From Nicotiana tabacum (Eukaryota > Streptophyta > Magnoliopsida > Solanales > Solanaceae): a DNA stretch of 64,000 nt. Shown here piece by piece: positions 21,474-33,476 of the stretch. Under the pieces are notes generated by a model. It did not search any database. It was not told where the DNA came from and saw only the letters and a program-made list of their open reading frames with translations. The stretch is from contig NC_134087.1 in the NCBI RefSeq assembly GCF_000715075.1, positions 105,067,161 through 105,131,160 of the forward strand. Direction: 5' to 3'. Numbering within the stretch: the stretch's first letter is position 1; each line of letters starts with the position of its first letter. Made by a program: the position numbers and the translations under genes.

Positions 21474-21693
21474 ATGTCGTTCGCTTTTTTTTTTTTACTC
21501 TTTAAAAATTAAGTGCACATTGAACAAAATTGTAATTTAGGTTACCTTCCTAATATTTTGGATACTACAATCAACTAAAATTTTAATTATTAACTTTACC
21601 TTATTGAACTAGGTAGAAAGTTTAAATATGAAATATTCAAAAACATCCTCTTGGCGCACGTTAAGCAAGTTCTGCTAACTTGCGCTGGTAGGG

Positions 21694-23033
21694 ATGGCGA
21701 GACAGAGGAAGAAGAACTCCATAACTAAGGTAACGAGTGCAAACGAGGAAGATAAGGTAGAAGATGAAGATACAAGATTAGTTACACTAGAAAACGTGGA
21801 TTCCCCAAGCTTTAGACTCGGTGCAACTGTTCCATTGGATGAAAGGCATGGGTAGTGCACCAACTGTTCTGTATGGACAAGAGAGGAAGGAATCGAAGGA
21901 GCTGGTGGCAATTCAAGCACAGGCAGCTCCGATAACAAAGACTCCTGCAGATCCAACACTAAATGAGATGGACATGGCGGCGGCAACAAGGAAATTGACC
22001 TTCTCGTCTGGCATATCGACTTCAAAACCAACTCTAGCTGATGTGGTTCAAGGTAATCGATCTATACAATAGGTTTGAAATTGAACTATTACCCCCTGTT
22101 AAGGATGGAAGGAAAATTGTGAGATTAAACCATATAGAAGTGGAAGAGCAAAATAGGAGATGGAGGACCAGCTTAATTGGCTATGTTATAGGTGGATCCC
22201 CCCAATTCAAAGAGATGCTAAAATTTGTGTATGGAGTTTGGCAGTTTGTTTCAACTCAATAGGTACTACTTCATGATGAAGGATACTTTATTTTCAAATT
22301 TGAGTCTGATGAGGACAAATATTTGCTTCTTCAAAATGGACCATACACTTTCAATAACAGACCAATAATTTTGAAAGAATGGAAACCGGATTTCTAAATG
22401 TGTAAGGAATCCACAAAAAATGTTCCAATATGTGTCAACTTCCCTGGGCTACCTATACAGTACTAGATAGTGAAGAACTTAGGGAGAATTGCAAGCTCGA
22501 TTGGGAACCCAATTTGTACTAATAAACTAACAGCACAGGAGGCTAAGATATCCTATGCTCGTATGATTATTGAGATGGATATGTCCCAAGCATTACTTGA
22601 GACAGTGCTGATAGAAACTGGTGAAGGAAAAACAAGGGAGAAAATTTTGAGCTATGACTGGTATCATTCCTTCTGTCAAGACTGTCTCACAATAGGTCAT
22701 GACACAGGGAAATGTAAAGGCCAAATAGAGATGAAGAAGTACCCAGGACCTGATGCCAAAGGGCAGATAGGTGGATAGAAAAGAAGGGGAAAAAGAGTAG
22801 CCACTAAATGGATTGCTAAGCCAAAGACAATTGGGGAAGCACAGACTCAAGTGGTTAGAGTTGAGGCCAGCAAAGAAGAACCAATTGCACCACTAATCAT
22901 CAGTACAGAAATAGAGCAGAATGACAATGATTTTCATATAGCTAAGTCAAAAGGAAAACAAGTGCAAAGTTCCAAGGAGAAAAGCTTAATGAGAAAGTGT
23001 ATGACTGATGAGACTATTGAAAATATACTACAT
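21694..23033 (+). pseudogene. L1 ORF1 protein: DUF4283-type domain and zinc knuckle
   Basis: ORF1 of plant L1 elements binds RNA. The ATG at 21694 opens a basic start (MARQRKKNS) that stops at 21853-21855; the protein then continues in other frames. From 22080 comes the DUF4283-like domain (GYVIGGSPQFKEM, FKFESDEDKYLLLQNGPYTF), stops near 22260 and 22395, then an intact CCHC knuckle C-x2-C-x4-H-x4-C (CQDCLTIGHDTGKC) at about 22674-22715. The C-terminal part is cut by element A at 23033; about 28 codons in the same frame follow at 33394-33473. Confidence 0.75.
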
Positions 23034-25627
23034 TTTCACGACCCTAGTTTGCCCTCCATGAACTGTCATGACGACACCTAGTCTCTACGACTAGATAAGA
23101 CTAACAAATGTAGAAAATAAATAATTTGCAGAAGAAATAATTAAAAACCAAAATAACCGAATGAAACAGTATTTAAAATGCCGCTCGGCATATACAATAC
23201 AACAATCGAAACTACCAACATTTCCCAAAATTTGGAATCTCATGAAACCACAAGTCTTTGAATGTCTACAAGTTTCTAACTCCAGAATATCTACCAAAAT
23301 AAGTATAGAAGGGCTAAAACTTAAAGAGAGAATAGAAAGGGACTCCTCGGTCTGCGGACGCGACAGATATACCTCGAAGTCTCTGTAAAAGTCGCCTCGC
23401 TTCAAGGGAGATAGGACTGAGTAGAGGTACCTGGATCTGCACATGAAAAAAATGCGCAGAAAGGGCATGAGTATACCACAACGGTACTCAGTAAGTGCCA
23501 AGCTTAACCTCGGTCGGGTAGTGACGAGGAAGGTCAGGGCCCTATTGAGGTTAAATAAAATATAAGGTTCAACAGTGTAGAACAGAACAATATAAATAAG
23601 TACAACAATGAAAGTAACACAGGATATAAAGGACAGCAACAACAACTACAGAGGCAAAGTAAACATAGAAAGAAATACAGCTCAGCATAAAGATATCAAC
23701 CGGGGATCTCCTAGGATACCATCCTGTAGTCCCAAATATAAATACTCAGTACAAGGGGAATCTACCGGGTGCAGTCCCCTAGTTCCAATGTAAATGTGCA
23801 AGGAGATCTCCCAGGATACCGTCCCATAGTCCCAAAGTAAACACACAACAACAACAAGATACACAGTTCAATTCAAGATCCATACTAAGGTAAAACAAGT
23901 ATTTCTAACCTAGCATGCTGCACGTAATCCAAATAAGGCAGTTTGAGCAAGTAAGGCAATTAAGTTAATTAGACATGCTTTCCTAGGCTAACAATAGGCT
24001 TAAATTGCAAGTAGTATAAACATGAAAAGAAACATACTAGTAATTATTTAATGAAAACCAGATTTTTAATAATTAGAACAAGTACGCACTCATCACCTCA
24101 CGTACAAGGCATTTCAATTATCAATAATACCAAATCCTACGGGGAGTTTTCCCTACACAAGGTTAGGCAAGCCACTTACCTTGATCCGACTCAAAATCAA
24201 CCTGGAATCACGTTCTTGCCATGAGTACTCGACTCCAAATGTCCCAAATCTATTCAATTCAATTGCATAATGTAAATAACACTTCAAGTAACTAATTCTA
24301 AAAAGAAATTCTAAGCTAATACGTGAAATTAGGTAAAATGACCAAAATGCCCTTAGGGCCCATGTCTCGGAATCAAGTAAAATTTTTATTTTCAGAATCA
24401 TCATACTCTCACGAGTCTACACATATCAAGAACACTGAAATCGGACTTCAATTGACCCCTAAAATACCCATTTTAAGGTCTCTTAATCTCAAGCCCTAAT
24501 TACCCATTTTGCACTGATTTTCCCCTACTTTTTCACCACTAATTAGGCCTTTAATCACATATAAACAAGTTATGAAGTCAAGAATATTACCTCCAAGTGA
24601 TTTCCCTTTGGTTTCCTCAAAAATCTCCCTCAAAATCTTCAATCCCGTTCAAATATGGTGGAAAAATAAAGAAGGGTCATGGATTGGCTATTTAAATACT
24701 GCCCAGTTATTCCTTCTTCACAAACGCAGAAGGACCCTTGCGTTCGCGAAGTACAACTTCGCTTAGGTCCAGCTTCCTTCATCGTGAACGCGATTCCCAG
24801 GTCGCGAACGCGATGCAACATCTCCTCCAACTTTGCGAACACGGGAGAACCTTCGCGAACGCGAAGCATTAAAACTCCCCCAGCCCCAGCTCCTCTTCGC
24901 AAACACGAGACCCTACTCACGAACGCGAAGAAGGAAACCAAAACTGGGCTGCTGCAATTTTTCTACAATTCCAACAAGTTCCAAAATGCCCCGTTGAGCA
25001 TCCGAAACACACCCGAGGCACCCAGGACCTAAACCAACAATGCCAACCAATCCTAAAACATCATTCAAACTTGTTCCAATCTTCAGAACGCTCAAAACAA
25101 CATCAAAACACCAATTTTACATCGGATTCAAGCCAAAAAATTCCAAAAACTCTCAAATTACACTTTCGATCAAAAAGCCTATCAGACCTCGTCCGAATGA
25201 CCTGAAATTTTGCAAGCACGTCACATTCAACACTACGGAGCTACTCCAACTTCCGAAATCCCATTCCGACCCCGATATTAAAATCTCACTATCGAACCAG
25301 AAACTTCAAAAATTTGACTTTCGGCATTTTAAGCCTAAATTAGCTACGGATCTCCAAAACACAATCCGAACATGCCCCTAAGCCCGAAATCACCCAACAG
25401 AGCTAACGGAACCAACAAAATTTCATTCTGAGGTTGTCTTCACACTGCTCCATCTACGATCCAATTTCTAAAACTTAAACTCTCATTTAGGGACTAAGTG
25501 TCCCAAAACTCTTCGAAACTCAAAACCAAACATCCCGGCAACTCATAATAGCAGAAATAAACACGGGAAAAGCAGTTAATAGAGGATCGGGGCGTTAATT
25601 CTTAAAACGACCGGCCGGGTCATTAAA
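23034..25627 (-). repeat. 3' LTR of chromovirus A (2594 bp)
   Basis: Left end expected TGTCACGACCC but reads TTTCACGACCC; right end expected TTACA reads TTAAA, so both termini have lost the canonical dinucleotide. The partner LTR at 30788-33388 keeps the termini. The sequence aligns throughout with the partner apart from small indels, including about 40 bases near 31590-31630 that this copy lacks. Confidence 0.9.
24688..24930 (-). promoter_or_regulatory. LTR promoter of chromovirus A: TATA box and CpG palindrome array
   Basis: Minus strand TATTTAAATAG at 24688-24698 is a TATA-like box; the same box is at 32469-32479 in the other LTR. Immediately upstream, at 24725-24930, variants of TTCGCGAACGCGAAG recur about six times, a self-complementary core in otherwise CpG-poor DNA. 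The same layout is at 32497-32690. Confidence 0.5.
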
Positions 25628-27248
25628 TCCTCCCACACTTAAGCATTCGTTCGTCCTCTAACGAGCATTGAGACATATCTGAAGTAGTGAAAAGATGAGG
25701 GTAACGGCTGCGCATATCCTGCTCGGTCTCCCATGTTGCCTCCTCGACCGGCTGACCCCGCCACTGAACCTTTACTGATGCAATTATCTTTGATCTCAGC
25801 TTTCGAACCTTCCTGTCCAATATTGCCACTGGTTCCTCAACATAAGATAGATCTTTGTCCAACTGAACTGAACTGGAATCCAACATGTGCGACAGATCAC
25901 CGTGATACCTCTGGAGCATCGAAACATAAAATACCGGATGAACTCCTACCAAGATGGGAGGTAAGGCAAGCTCATAGGCAACCTCCCCAACACACCTCAA
26001 TATCTCAAAAGGGCCAATAAACCTCGGACCCAACTTCCCCTTCTTCCCAAATCTCATAACACCCTTTATAGGCGAAACCCTAAGAAGAACCTGCTCTCCA
26101 ACCATATAGGAAACATCATGAACCTTCCGGTCTGTGTAACTCTTCTGTCTGGACTGGGTTGTATGGAGTCTATCCTGAATCACATTAACCTTCTCCAAAG
26201 CATCCCGAACTAAGTCTGTGCCCAATAATCTAGCCTCACCCAGCTCAAACTATCCCACCGGGGATCTACACCTCCTACTATACAAAGCCTCATACGGTGC
26301 CATCTGAATGCTGGACTAATAGTTGTTATTGTAGGCAAACTCCGCCAATGGCAAGAACTGATCCCAAGACCCTCCAAACTAAATCACACACGCACAGAGC
26401 ATATCCTCAAAAATTTGAATAGTGCACTCGGACTGTCCGTCCGTCTCAGGGTGAAATGATGTACTCAACTCCACCCGAGTACCTAACTCATGTTTTACGA
26501 CCCTCAAGAACCGTGATATGAACTGAGTACCTCTATCTGAAATGATGGAAATTGGAATACCATGCAGATGAACAATTTCCCGAATATAAATCTCCGCTAG
26601 ACGCTCCGAAGAATAGGTAGTACACACAGGAATGAAGTGCGCAGACTTGGTCAGCCGATCCACAATCACCCAAATGGTATCGAACTTCTTCAAGGTCTAT
26701 GGGAGCCCAACTTCAAAGTCCATGGTGATCCGCTCCCACTTCTACCCCGGAATCTCTATCTGCTGAAGCAACCCACCCGGTCTCTAGTGCTCATACTTTA
26801 CCTACTGACAATTGAGGCACCGAACTACAAATCCATCTATATCCTTCTTCATCCGCCTCCACCAATAGTGCTGCCTCAAATCCTGGTACATCTTCGCGGC
26901 ACCCGGATGAATGGAATACCGCGAACTATGAGCCTTCTCTAGAATCAAATCCCGAAGCCCATCAACATTGGGTACACAAATCCGACCCTACATCCTGAAT
27001 ACTCCGTCATCACCAATAGTCACATTTCTAGCATCACCATGCTGAACCTTGTCCTTGAGGACAAGCAAATGAGGGTCATCATACTGACGCTCCCTGATAA
27101 GATCAAATAAGGAAGACCGAGAAACCACGCAAGCTAGAACTCAACTGGGCTCCGAAAGATCCAATCTCACAAACTGGCTGGCTAAGGCCTGAATATCCAT
27201 TGCCATAAGCCTCTCTGATGCTGGTAAATAAGCCAAACTCTCCAAACT
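25623..27248 (-). pseudogene. chromovirus A integrase with C-terminal chromodomain (broken)
   Basis: After the RNase H, the linker is damaged. The integrase core has [16 protein letters not shown], the second Asp in ISDRGTQF (about 26535) and the Glu in TDGQSEC (about 26430), with a stop at about 26697 between MDFEVGLP and the following residues and more near 26380 and 26250. The C-terminal region continues with QKSYTDRKV, the GPFEIL box and, at about 25790-25650, a chromodomain (EEPVAILDRKVRKLRSK, VQWRGQPVEEATWE). Chromodomains steer integration to marked chromatin. The final codons read through the polypurine tract and the stop TAA (25623-25625) lies within the LTR. Confidence 0.85.
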
Positions 27249-28765
27249 CTATGCCCGGCGACTCAAAGCATCGGCCACCACATTGGCCTTGCTCGGGTGA
27301 TACGAAATAGTAATATCATAGTCCTTCAGCAACTCTAACCACCTCCTCTGGCGCAATTTTAGATCCTTTTGCTTGAACAAGTGCTGAAAGCTCCGATGAT
27401 TAGTATAAATATCACAAGGAACACCGTACAAATAATGAAGCCATATCTTCAGGGCATGAACAATGGCAGCTAGCTCGAGATCATGAACAGGGTAATTCTT
27501 CTCATGTACTTTCAATTGTCTTGATGCATAGGCAATCACCCTACCATCCTGCATCAATACCGCTCCAAGGCCAATCCTTGAGGCATCACAATAGACGGTA
27601 TAAGATCCCGAACCTATAGGCAATATCAAAACTGGGGTTGTAGTCAAAGCTGTCTTAAGCTTCTGAAAGATCGCCTCACACTCTTCTGTCCACTGGAACA
27701 GAGAACCCTTCTGGGTTAGCCTAGTCATAGGGGCTGCAATCGATGAAAACCCCTCCACAAAACGACGATAGTAACCCACCAAGCCAAGACAACTACGGAT
27801 CTTTGTAGCTGAGGATGGTCTGGGCCAACCCTGCACTGCCTCTACTTTCTTCGGATCTACCTGAATACCCTCACTCGATACCATGTGGCTTAAGAATGCA
27901 ACGGAATCCATACAAAACTCACATTTTGAGAACTTTGCATATAACTTCTTTTCCCTCAGAGTTTGGAGCACTGCCCTCAGGTGTTGCTCATGATCTTCCC
28001 GACTCCGGGAATACACCAGAATATCATCAATAAATACAATAACAAATGAGTCAAGATACGGCTATAACACACTGTGCATCAAATGCATAAAGGCTGCTGG
28101 GGCATTGGTCAGCCCAAATGACATAACAAGGAACTTGTAATGACCATACCGAGTCCCGAAAGCAGTCTTCGGGATATCTGACTCCCAAATCTTCAACTGA
28201 TGGTAACCTGAGCGCAAGTCATTCTTAGAAAAAACCCGTGTGCCCTGAAGCTGGTCAAACAAATCGTCAATATGAGGCAAAGGATACCAGTTCTTCACTA
28301 TAACTTTGTTCAACTGGCGATAATCAATGCACATACGCATAGAACCATCCTTCTTCTTCACAAACAAGAAAGGTGCACCCCAAGGTGATACACTGGGCCT
28401 AATAAAACCCTTATCAAGCAATTCTATAATTGATCCTTTAACTGCTTCAACTCAGGAGGGGCCATACGATACGGAGGAATAGGAATGGGCTGAGTGCCGG
28501 GCAACAGATCTATGCCAAAATCAATATCTCTATCTGGCGGCATGCCCAGAAGGTCATTTGGAAACTCATCAGGAAAATCCCATACTACTGGGACTGAATC
28601 AACTGTAGGGGTATCAATACTGACATCTCTCACATAAGCTAGATACGCGTCACACCCCTTCTCAACCATTCGCTGAGTCTTAAGGAAAGAAATAACTCTA
28701 TTGAGAGTGTGATCTAAAGCACCCTTCCACTCAACATGCGGTACACCTGGCATAGCCAGCATCAC
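27249..28765 (-). pseudogene. chromovirus A reverse transcriptase and RNase H
   Basis: RT motifs in order: [32 protein letters not shown], the first Asp in [21 protein letters not shown], then the FIDDIL active site just beyond a TAG stop at 28062-28064 that falls where element B has Gln. The connection region ([14 protein letters not shown]) leads into RNase H with [29 protein letters not shown] and [14 protein letters not shown]. The 255-codon frame 28016-27249 is intact, one of the best preserved parts of the window. The protease-RT linker lies at 28765-28424. Confidence 0.88.
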
Positions 28766-29079
28766 AGTTTTGGCGTGACAATCAAGAATAGCATGATGGG
28801 GGCGATAACCAATCCATGCCCAAGATAATATAAAAATCTAGCATGCTGAGCAACAATAAATCGGCTCTGGTCTCAAAACCACTAAGAGCAACCAAACATG
28901 ACCGATAAACGCGGTCCACAACAAGAGAATCTCCCATAGGAGTAGAAACATAAACAGGGGAACTCAAAGAATCCCGCCGTACACCCAAATGCGGAGCAAA
29001 ATAAGAAGACACATAAGAATAAGTGGAGCCTAGATAAAATAAAACCGATGCATCTCTATGAAAAACCATTTAATACCTG
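28766..29079 (-). pseudogene. chromovirus A protease, catalytic Asp lost
   Basis: The retropepsin loop reads LFYLGSTYSYVSSYFA; in element B the same place reads LFDPGSTFSYVSSYFA, so the Asp-Pro of the active site has become Tyr-Leu. The following SPVYVSTPMGDSLVVDRV and LDFYIILGMDWL segments, the flap and the second conserved strand, are clear. The enzyme would be inactive. Confidence 0.8.
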
Positions 29080-30585
29080 TGATGACAGAATCGGAGGCAA
29101 CAACCTCGGTACGGGCAGGAAGGGCATAGTGTCAGGCTTGGCCTCCCCTTCTAGGGTGACCTGTACCTCCCCGACCTCCACCTCTAGCTGGCTGAGCAGG
29201 TGGGGTAGCAAATGGAGCTGTAACCATAGCCTGAGAACTCTGTGGGGCACGCTGTGACTGAGAAGTCTGTGGAGGTACACTCCTCCTAAGTCTGGGGAAA
29301 TCCCTCACCATATGGCGTGTGTCACCACACTCAAAACAAGCTCTGGGAGGACGTGGCGGCTGTGACTGGCTCAGACCAGGCCTGCTGGACTGACCACTGA
29401 AAGCACCCCACATAGGAGGCGCACTAGATACTTGCGGTGCATACTAAGGCTCCTAAGGCCTAGGGGGAGCTGGAATACTACTGGCTGCTGGAAGAGCTGA
29501 ATGAAAAGGGTGACTCATATAACCCCTATCATGACGAACTGCAGCTGGGGCACGGGCACTAGAATAATGGCCCGACTCTCGAGACCTCTTGGCCTCCCTC
29601 TCCTCTCTCTCCCTAGAATGCATACCCTCAATCCTCCTAGCAATGCTCACCACCTGCTGATAAAAGAGATCCATCTCCAACTCATGAGCCATGCTAGACC
29701 TAATGCTGGGAATAAACCCCTCTATAAACCGGCAAACCCTCTCGTGGACAGTAGAAACCAAGGCTGGGGCATGTCTATCCAAGCTAGTGTAACGGACAAC
29801 ATACTCCGAGACAGTCATATTATACTGTCACAAATGCTCAAACTCTGCGTGCCATGCGTCCCTGAGGCTCTGAGGAACAAACTCTCTCAGCAAAATATCT
29901 GAAAACTGAGTCCAAGTCAGTGAAGCTATCTCATCCGGACTATCTAACTCATAGGTACACCACCACTCATTGGCGGCTCCTCGAAGCTAGAAGGCAGTGA
30001 AAGAAAGCGTACTCGATCCTGATATACCCATAGTGCATAGGATACGGTGACACTCCTCCAGAAATCCCAAGGCATCATCTGATGTTAACCCACTGAATAC
30101 AGGAGGATCATACTTCTTGAACCTCTCAAGTCTCCGTTGCTCATCCTCTGAAGCCACTGCCCTATCCTCGGGCTGACCTGGGACTACAGGCTATATATGA
30201 ATAATCTCTGGGACCTGATCAACATGCACTCGCTGCTCAAGAGTGCGGGCGGGGGGAGTCTTTGCTCCTCCCCACCTGAGATGTGGCTGCGACAAGGGGA
30301 AGAAACCCTGCCAGAGCCAGAGTGATGTACATGCTCATGAACTGCAAAAGAGTCTCCTGGATTACTAGAGTATTAGTAGCAGTAGGCGTATCACGTGCTT
30401 GGATTCCGACTGGAAATGCTGGGGGGGGCTACCTCGGTGGCAGCTCACGCGAGTGCCCTAGCTGCACCATGTGCGCGTCATCGACCTCTACACCTGCCCC
30501 AACCTCTACCCTGGCTCCAGCCTCTGACGGCTGCAGTAGGGGGCGCGGGTGATTGATCATCTCGGGTAGCACGTGTCCTCACCAT
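29080..30585 (-). pseudogene. chromovirus A gag (broken)
   Basis: ATG at 30583-30585 opens MVRTRATRDDQSPAPP, the usual Arg-rich start, and soon stops. The retrotransposon Gag domain appears around 30150-29450 (MTVSEYVVRYTSLDRHAP, RFIEGFIPSIRSSMA, EREEREAKRSRESG). A zinc knuckle at about 29340-29300 reads C-x2-C-x4-H-x4-F, so the last Cys is replaced by Phe. A Pro/Gln/Ser-rich stretch leads to protease. Several stops interrupt it. Confidence 0.8.
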
Positions 30586-30772
30586 CTGTGAGAGAATAGA
30601 AGATAAAAGTTTATAATTGTGATATCAAAATCTCGCACGACAAAGAAATCAAATAAAGTGGAAATTTTCCTAACAGTTACATAGCATCTCGTAGATAAGT
30701 ACAGACATCTCCGTACCGATCAGCGAGACTCTAATAAACCGGCTTGTGATTCATGACTCCTATGAACCTAGA

Positions 30773-30785
30773 GCTCTGATACTAA
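30773..30785 (-). promoter_or_regulatory. primer binding site of chromovirus A
   Basis: Minus strand TTAGTATCAGAGC, two bases from the 5' LTR. It matches the plant tRNA-iMet site TTGGTATCAGAGC with one change. Confidence 0.8.
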
Positions 30786-30787
30786 CT

Positions 30788-33388
30788 TGTCACGACCCTA
30801 GTTCGCCCTCCGTGAACTGTCGTGATGACACCTAGTCTCTTTGACTAGGTAAGCTTAACAAATGTAGAAAATAAATAATTTGCAGAAGAAATAATTAAAA
30901 ACCATAATAACCGAATGAAATAGTATTTAAAATACTTCTCGGCATATACAATACAACTCTCGAAACTAACAACATTTCCCAAAACCCGGAATCTCATGAA
31001 ACCACAAGCCTTTGAACGTCTACAAGTTTCTATCTCTAGAATATCTAACAAAATTAGTACAGAAGAGCAAAAACTTAAAGAGAGAATAAAAAGGGACTCC
31101 TCGGTCTGCGGACACGGCAGATATACCTCGAAGTATCTGGGAAAGTCGCCTCGCCTCAAGGGTGATAGGACTGAGTAGAGGTACCTGGATCTGCACATAA
31201 AAATATGCACAGAAAGGGTGTGAGTACTCCACAACGGTACTTAGTAAGTGCCAAGCCTAACCTCGGTCAGGTAGAGACGAGGAAGGTTAGGGCCCTACTG
31301 AGGTTAAATAGAATATAAGGTTCAATAGTGTAGAACAAAACAATATAAATAAGTACAACAGTAAAAGTAACACATGATATAAAGGATAGCAACAACTACT
31401 ACAGAAGCAAAGTAAACACAGAAAGAAATACAGCTCAGCACAAAGATAGCAACCGGGGATCTCGCAGGATACCATCCTGTAGTTTCAAATATAAATACTC
31501 AATACAAGGGGAATCTACCGGGTTCAGTCCCACGGTTCCAATGTAAATGTGTAGGGGATCTCCCGAAATACCGTTCCATAGTCCCAAAGTAAATATACAG
31601 GGGGATCACTCAGGATAACGTCCCGCAGTCCCAAAGTAAACACACAACAACAACAACAAGAATACACAGTTCAATTCAAGTTTCATACTAAGGTAAAACA
31701 GGTATTTCTTACCTAGCATGTTGCACGTAATCCAAATAAGGCAGTTTGAGAAAGTAAGGCAATTAAGTCAATTAGACATGCTTTCCTAGGCTAACAACAG
31801 GCTTAAATTGCAAGTAGTATAAAAAGGAAAAGAAACATACTAGTAATTATTTAATGAAAATCGGATTTTCAACAATTAGCACAAGTACGCAGTCGTCACC
31901 TCACATAAAAGGCATTTCAATTATCAATAATACCAAATCCTAAGGGGAGTTTCCCCCACACAAGGTTAGGCAAGTCACTTACCTCGAACCGACTCAAAAT
32001 CAACCCGAAACCACGTTCTTGCCATGAGTACTCGACTCTAAATAGCCCAGATCTATTCAATTCAATTGCATAATGTAAATAACAATTCAAGTAACTGATT
32101 CTACAAACAAATTAGGTAAAATGACCTAAACGTCCCTCGTGCCCACATCTCGGAATCAAGTAAAATTTACATTTTCAGAATCCTCATACTCTCACGAGTC
32201 TACACATATTAAGAACATTGAAATCGGAATTTAATTGACGCCTCAAATACCCATTTTAAGGTCTCTTAATCTCAAGCCCTAATTATCCATTTTGCACTGA
32301 TTTTTTCCTAATTTTCACCACTAATTAGGCCTTTAATCACATATAAACGAGTTATGAAGTCAAGAATATTACCTCCAAGTGATTTCCCTTTGGTTTCCTC
32401 AAAAATTTTCCTTAAAAGCTTCAATCCCGTTCAAAAATGGTGGAAAATGAAAAAGGGTTGCGGATTGGCTATTTAAATACGGACCAGTTATTCCTTCATC
32501 GCGAACACGGAAGGACCCTCACGTTCACGAAGTACAACTTCGCTTGGGTCCAGCTTCCTTCATTGCCAAAGCGATTCCCAGGTCGCAAACGGGATGCAAC
32601 ATCTCCTCTAGCTTTGCGAACGCGAAGCATTAAAACTCCCCCAACCCCAGCTTCTCTTGGCGAACGCGAGAGCCTATTCGCGAACACGAAGAAGGAATCC
32701 AGAACTGGGTTGCTACAATTGTTTTGCAATTCCAACAAGTTCCAAAATGCCCCGTTGAGCATCTGAAACACACCCGAGGCCCCGGGGACCTCAATCAAAC
32801 ATGCCAACCAATCCTAAAACATTATTCAAACTTGTTCCAATCTTTGAAACACTAAAAACAATATCAAAACACCAATTTTGCATCGGATTCAAGCCTAAGA
32901 ATTCCGAAACCTGTCAAATTACGCTTTTGATCAAGTAGTCTACCAAACCTCGTCCGAATGACCTGAAATTTTGCAAGCACGTCACATTCAGCACTACGGA
33001 GCTACTCCAACTTCTAGAATCTCATTCTGACCCCGATATCAAAATCTCACTATCGAACCGGAAACTTCAAAAATTCGACTTTCGGCATTACAAGCCTAAA
33101 TTAGTTACGGACCTCCAAAACACAATCCGAACACGCTCCTAAGCCCAAAATCACCCAACAGAGCTAACGAAACCAACGAAATTCCATTACAAGGCTATCT
33201 TCATACCGCTCCATCTACGGTTCAATTTCTAAATTTTAAACTCTCATTTAGGGACTAAGTATCCCAAAACTCTCCGAAACTCAAAACCAAACATCCCGGC
33301 AGCTCAAAATAGCAAAAATAAATATGGAGAAAGCAGTTAATAGGGGATCAGAGCGTTAATTCTTAAAACAAACAGTTGGGTTGTTACA
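30788..33388 (-). repeat. 5' LTR of chromovirus A (2601 bp)
   Basis: Begins TGTCACGACCC and ends TTGTTACA on the plus strand, so both canonical ends are kept. TATA-like box at 32469-32479 on the minus strand, with the CpG-rich palindrome array at 32497-32690. Confidence 0.92.
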
Positions 33389-33476
33389 TGCATAAAAATA
33401 TGTTCAATGCCCTAAGAATTCAGGAAAGAGAGGATGTTACTTTGGCATCAAAAAAAGGAACAATACCTTTGGTCCA

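Larger units (their letters stand above)
23034..33388 (-). mobile_element. chromovirus A (Ty3/gypsy, Tekay/Del-like), complete length
   Basis: Minus-strand element of 10,355 bp with LTRs 30788-33388 (5') and 23034-25627 (3'), a tRNA-iMet-type primer site and a gag-pol frame ending in a chromodomain. Flanking 5-mers TACAT (23029-23033) and TGCAT (33389-33393) fit a 5-bp target duplication with one change. It inserted into L1 ORF1. The LTRs differ at roughly one position in ten over the first 150 bases by eye, mostly C/T and G/A, so the insertion is old. The chromodomain and the order PR-RT-RH-INT-CHD place it among chromoviruses. Confidence 0.92.

Noticed and set aside
23091..23645. Minus-strand frame of 184 codons in the 3' LTR of chromovirus A
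   Set aside because: Hydrophobic, without motifs, inside an LTR; the homologous stretch in the other LTR (30845-31234) is shorter and altered. Treated as chance openness.
24720..24930. CRISPR-like array of short repeats
   Set aside because: The repeated word is palindromic, irregularly spaced and lies in a plant LTR promoter; there are no uniform spacers and no cas genes.
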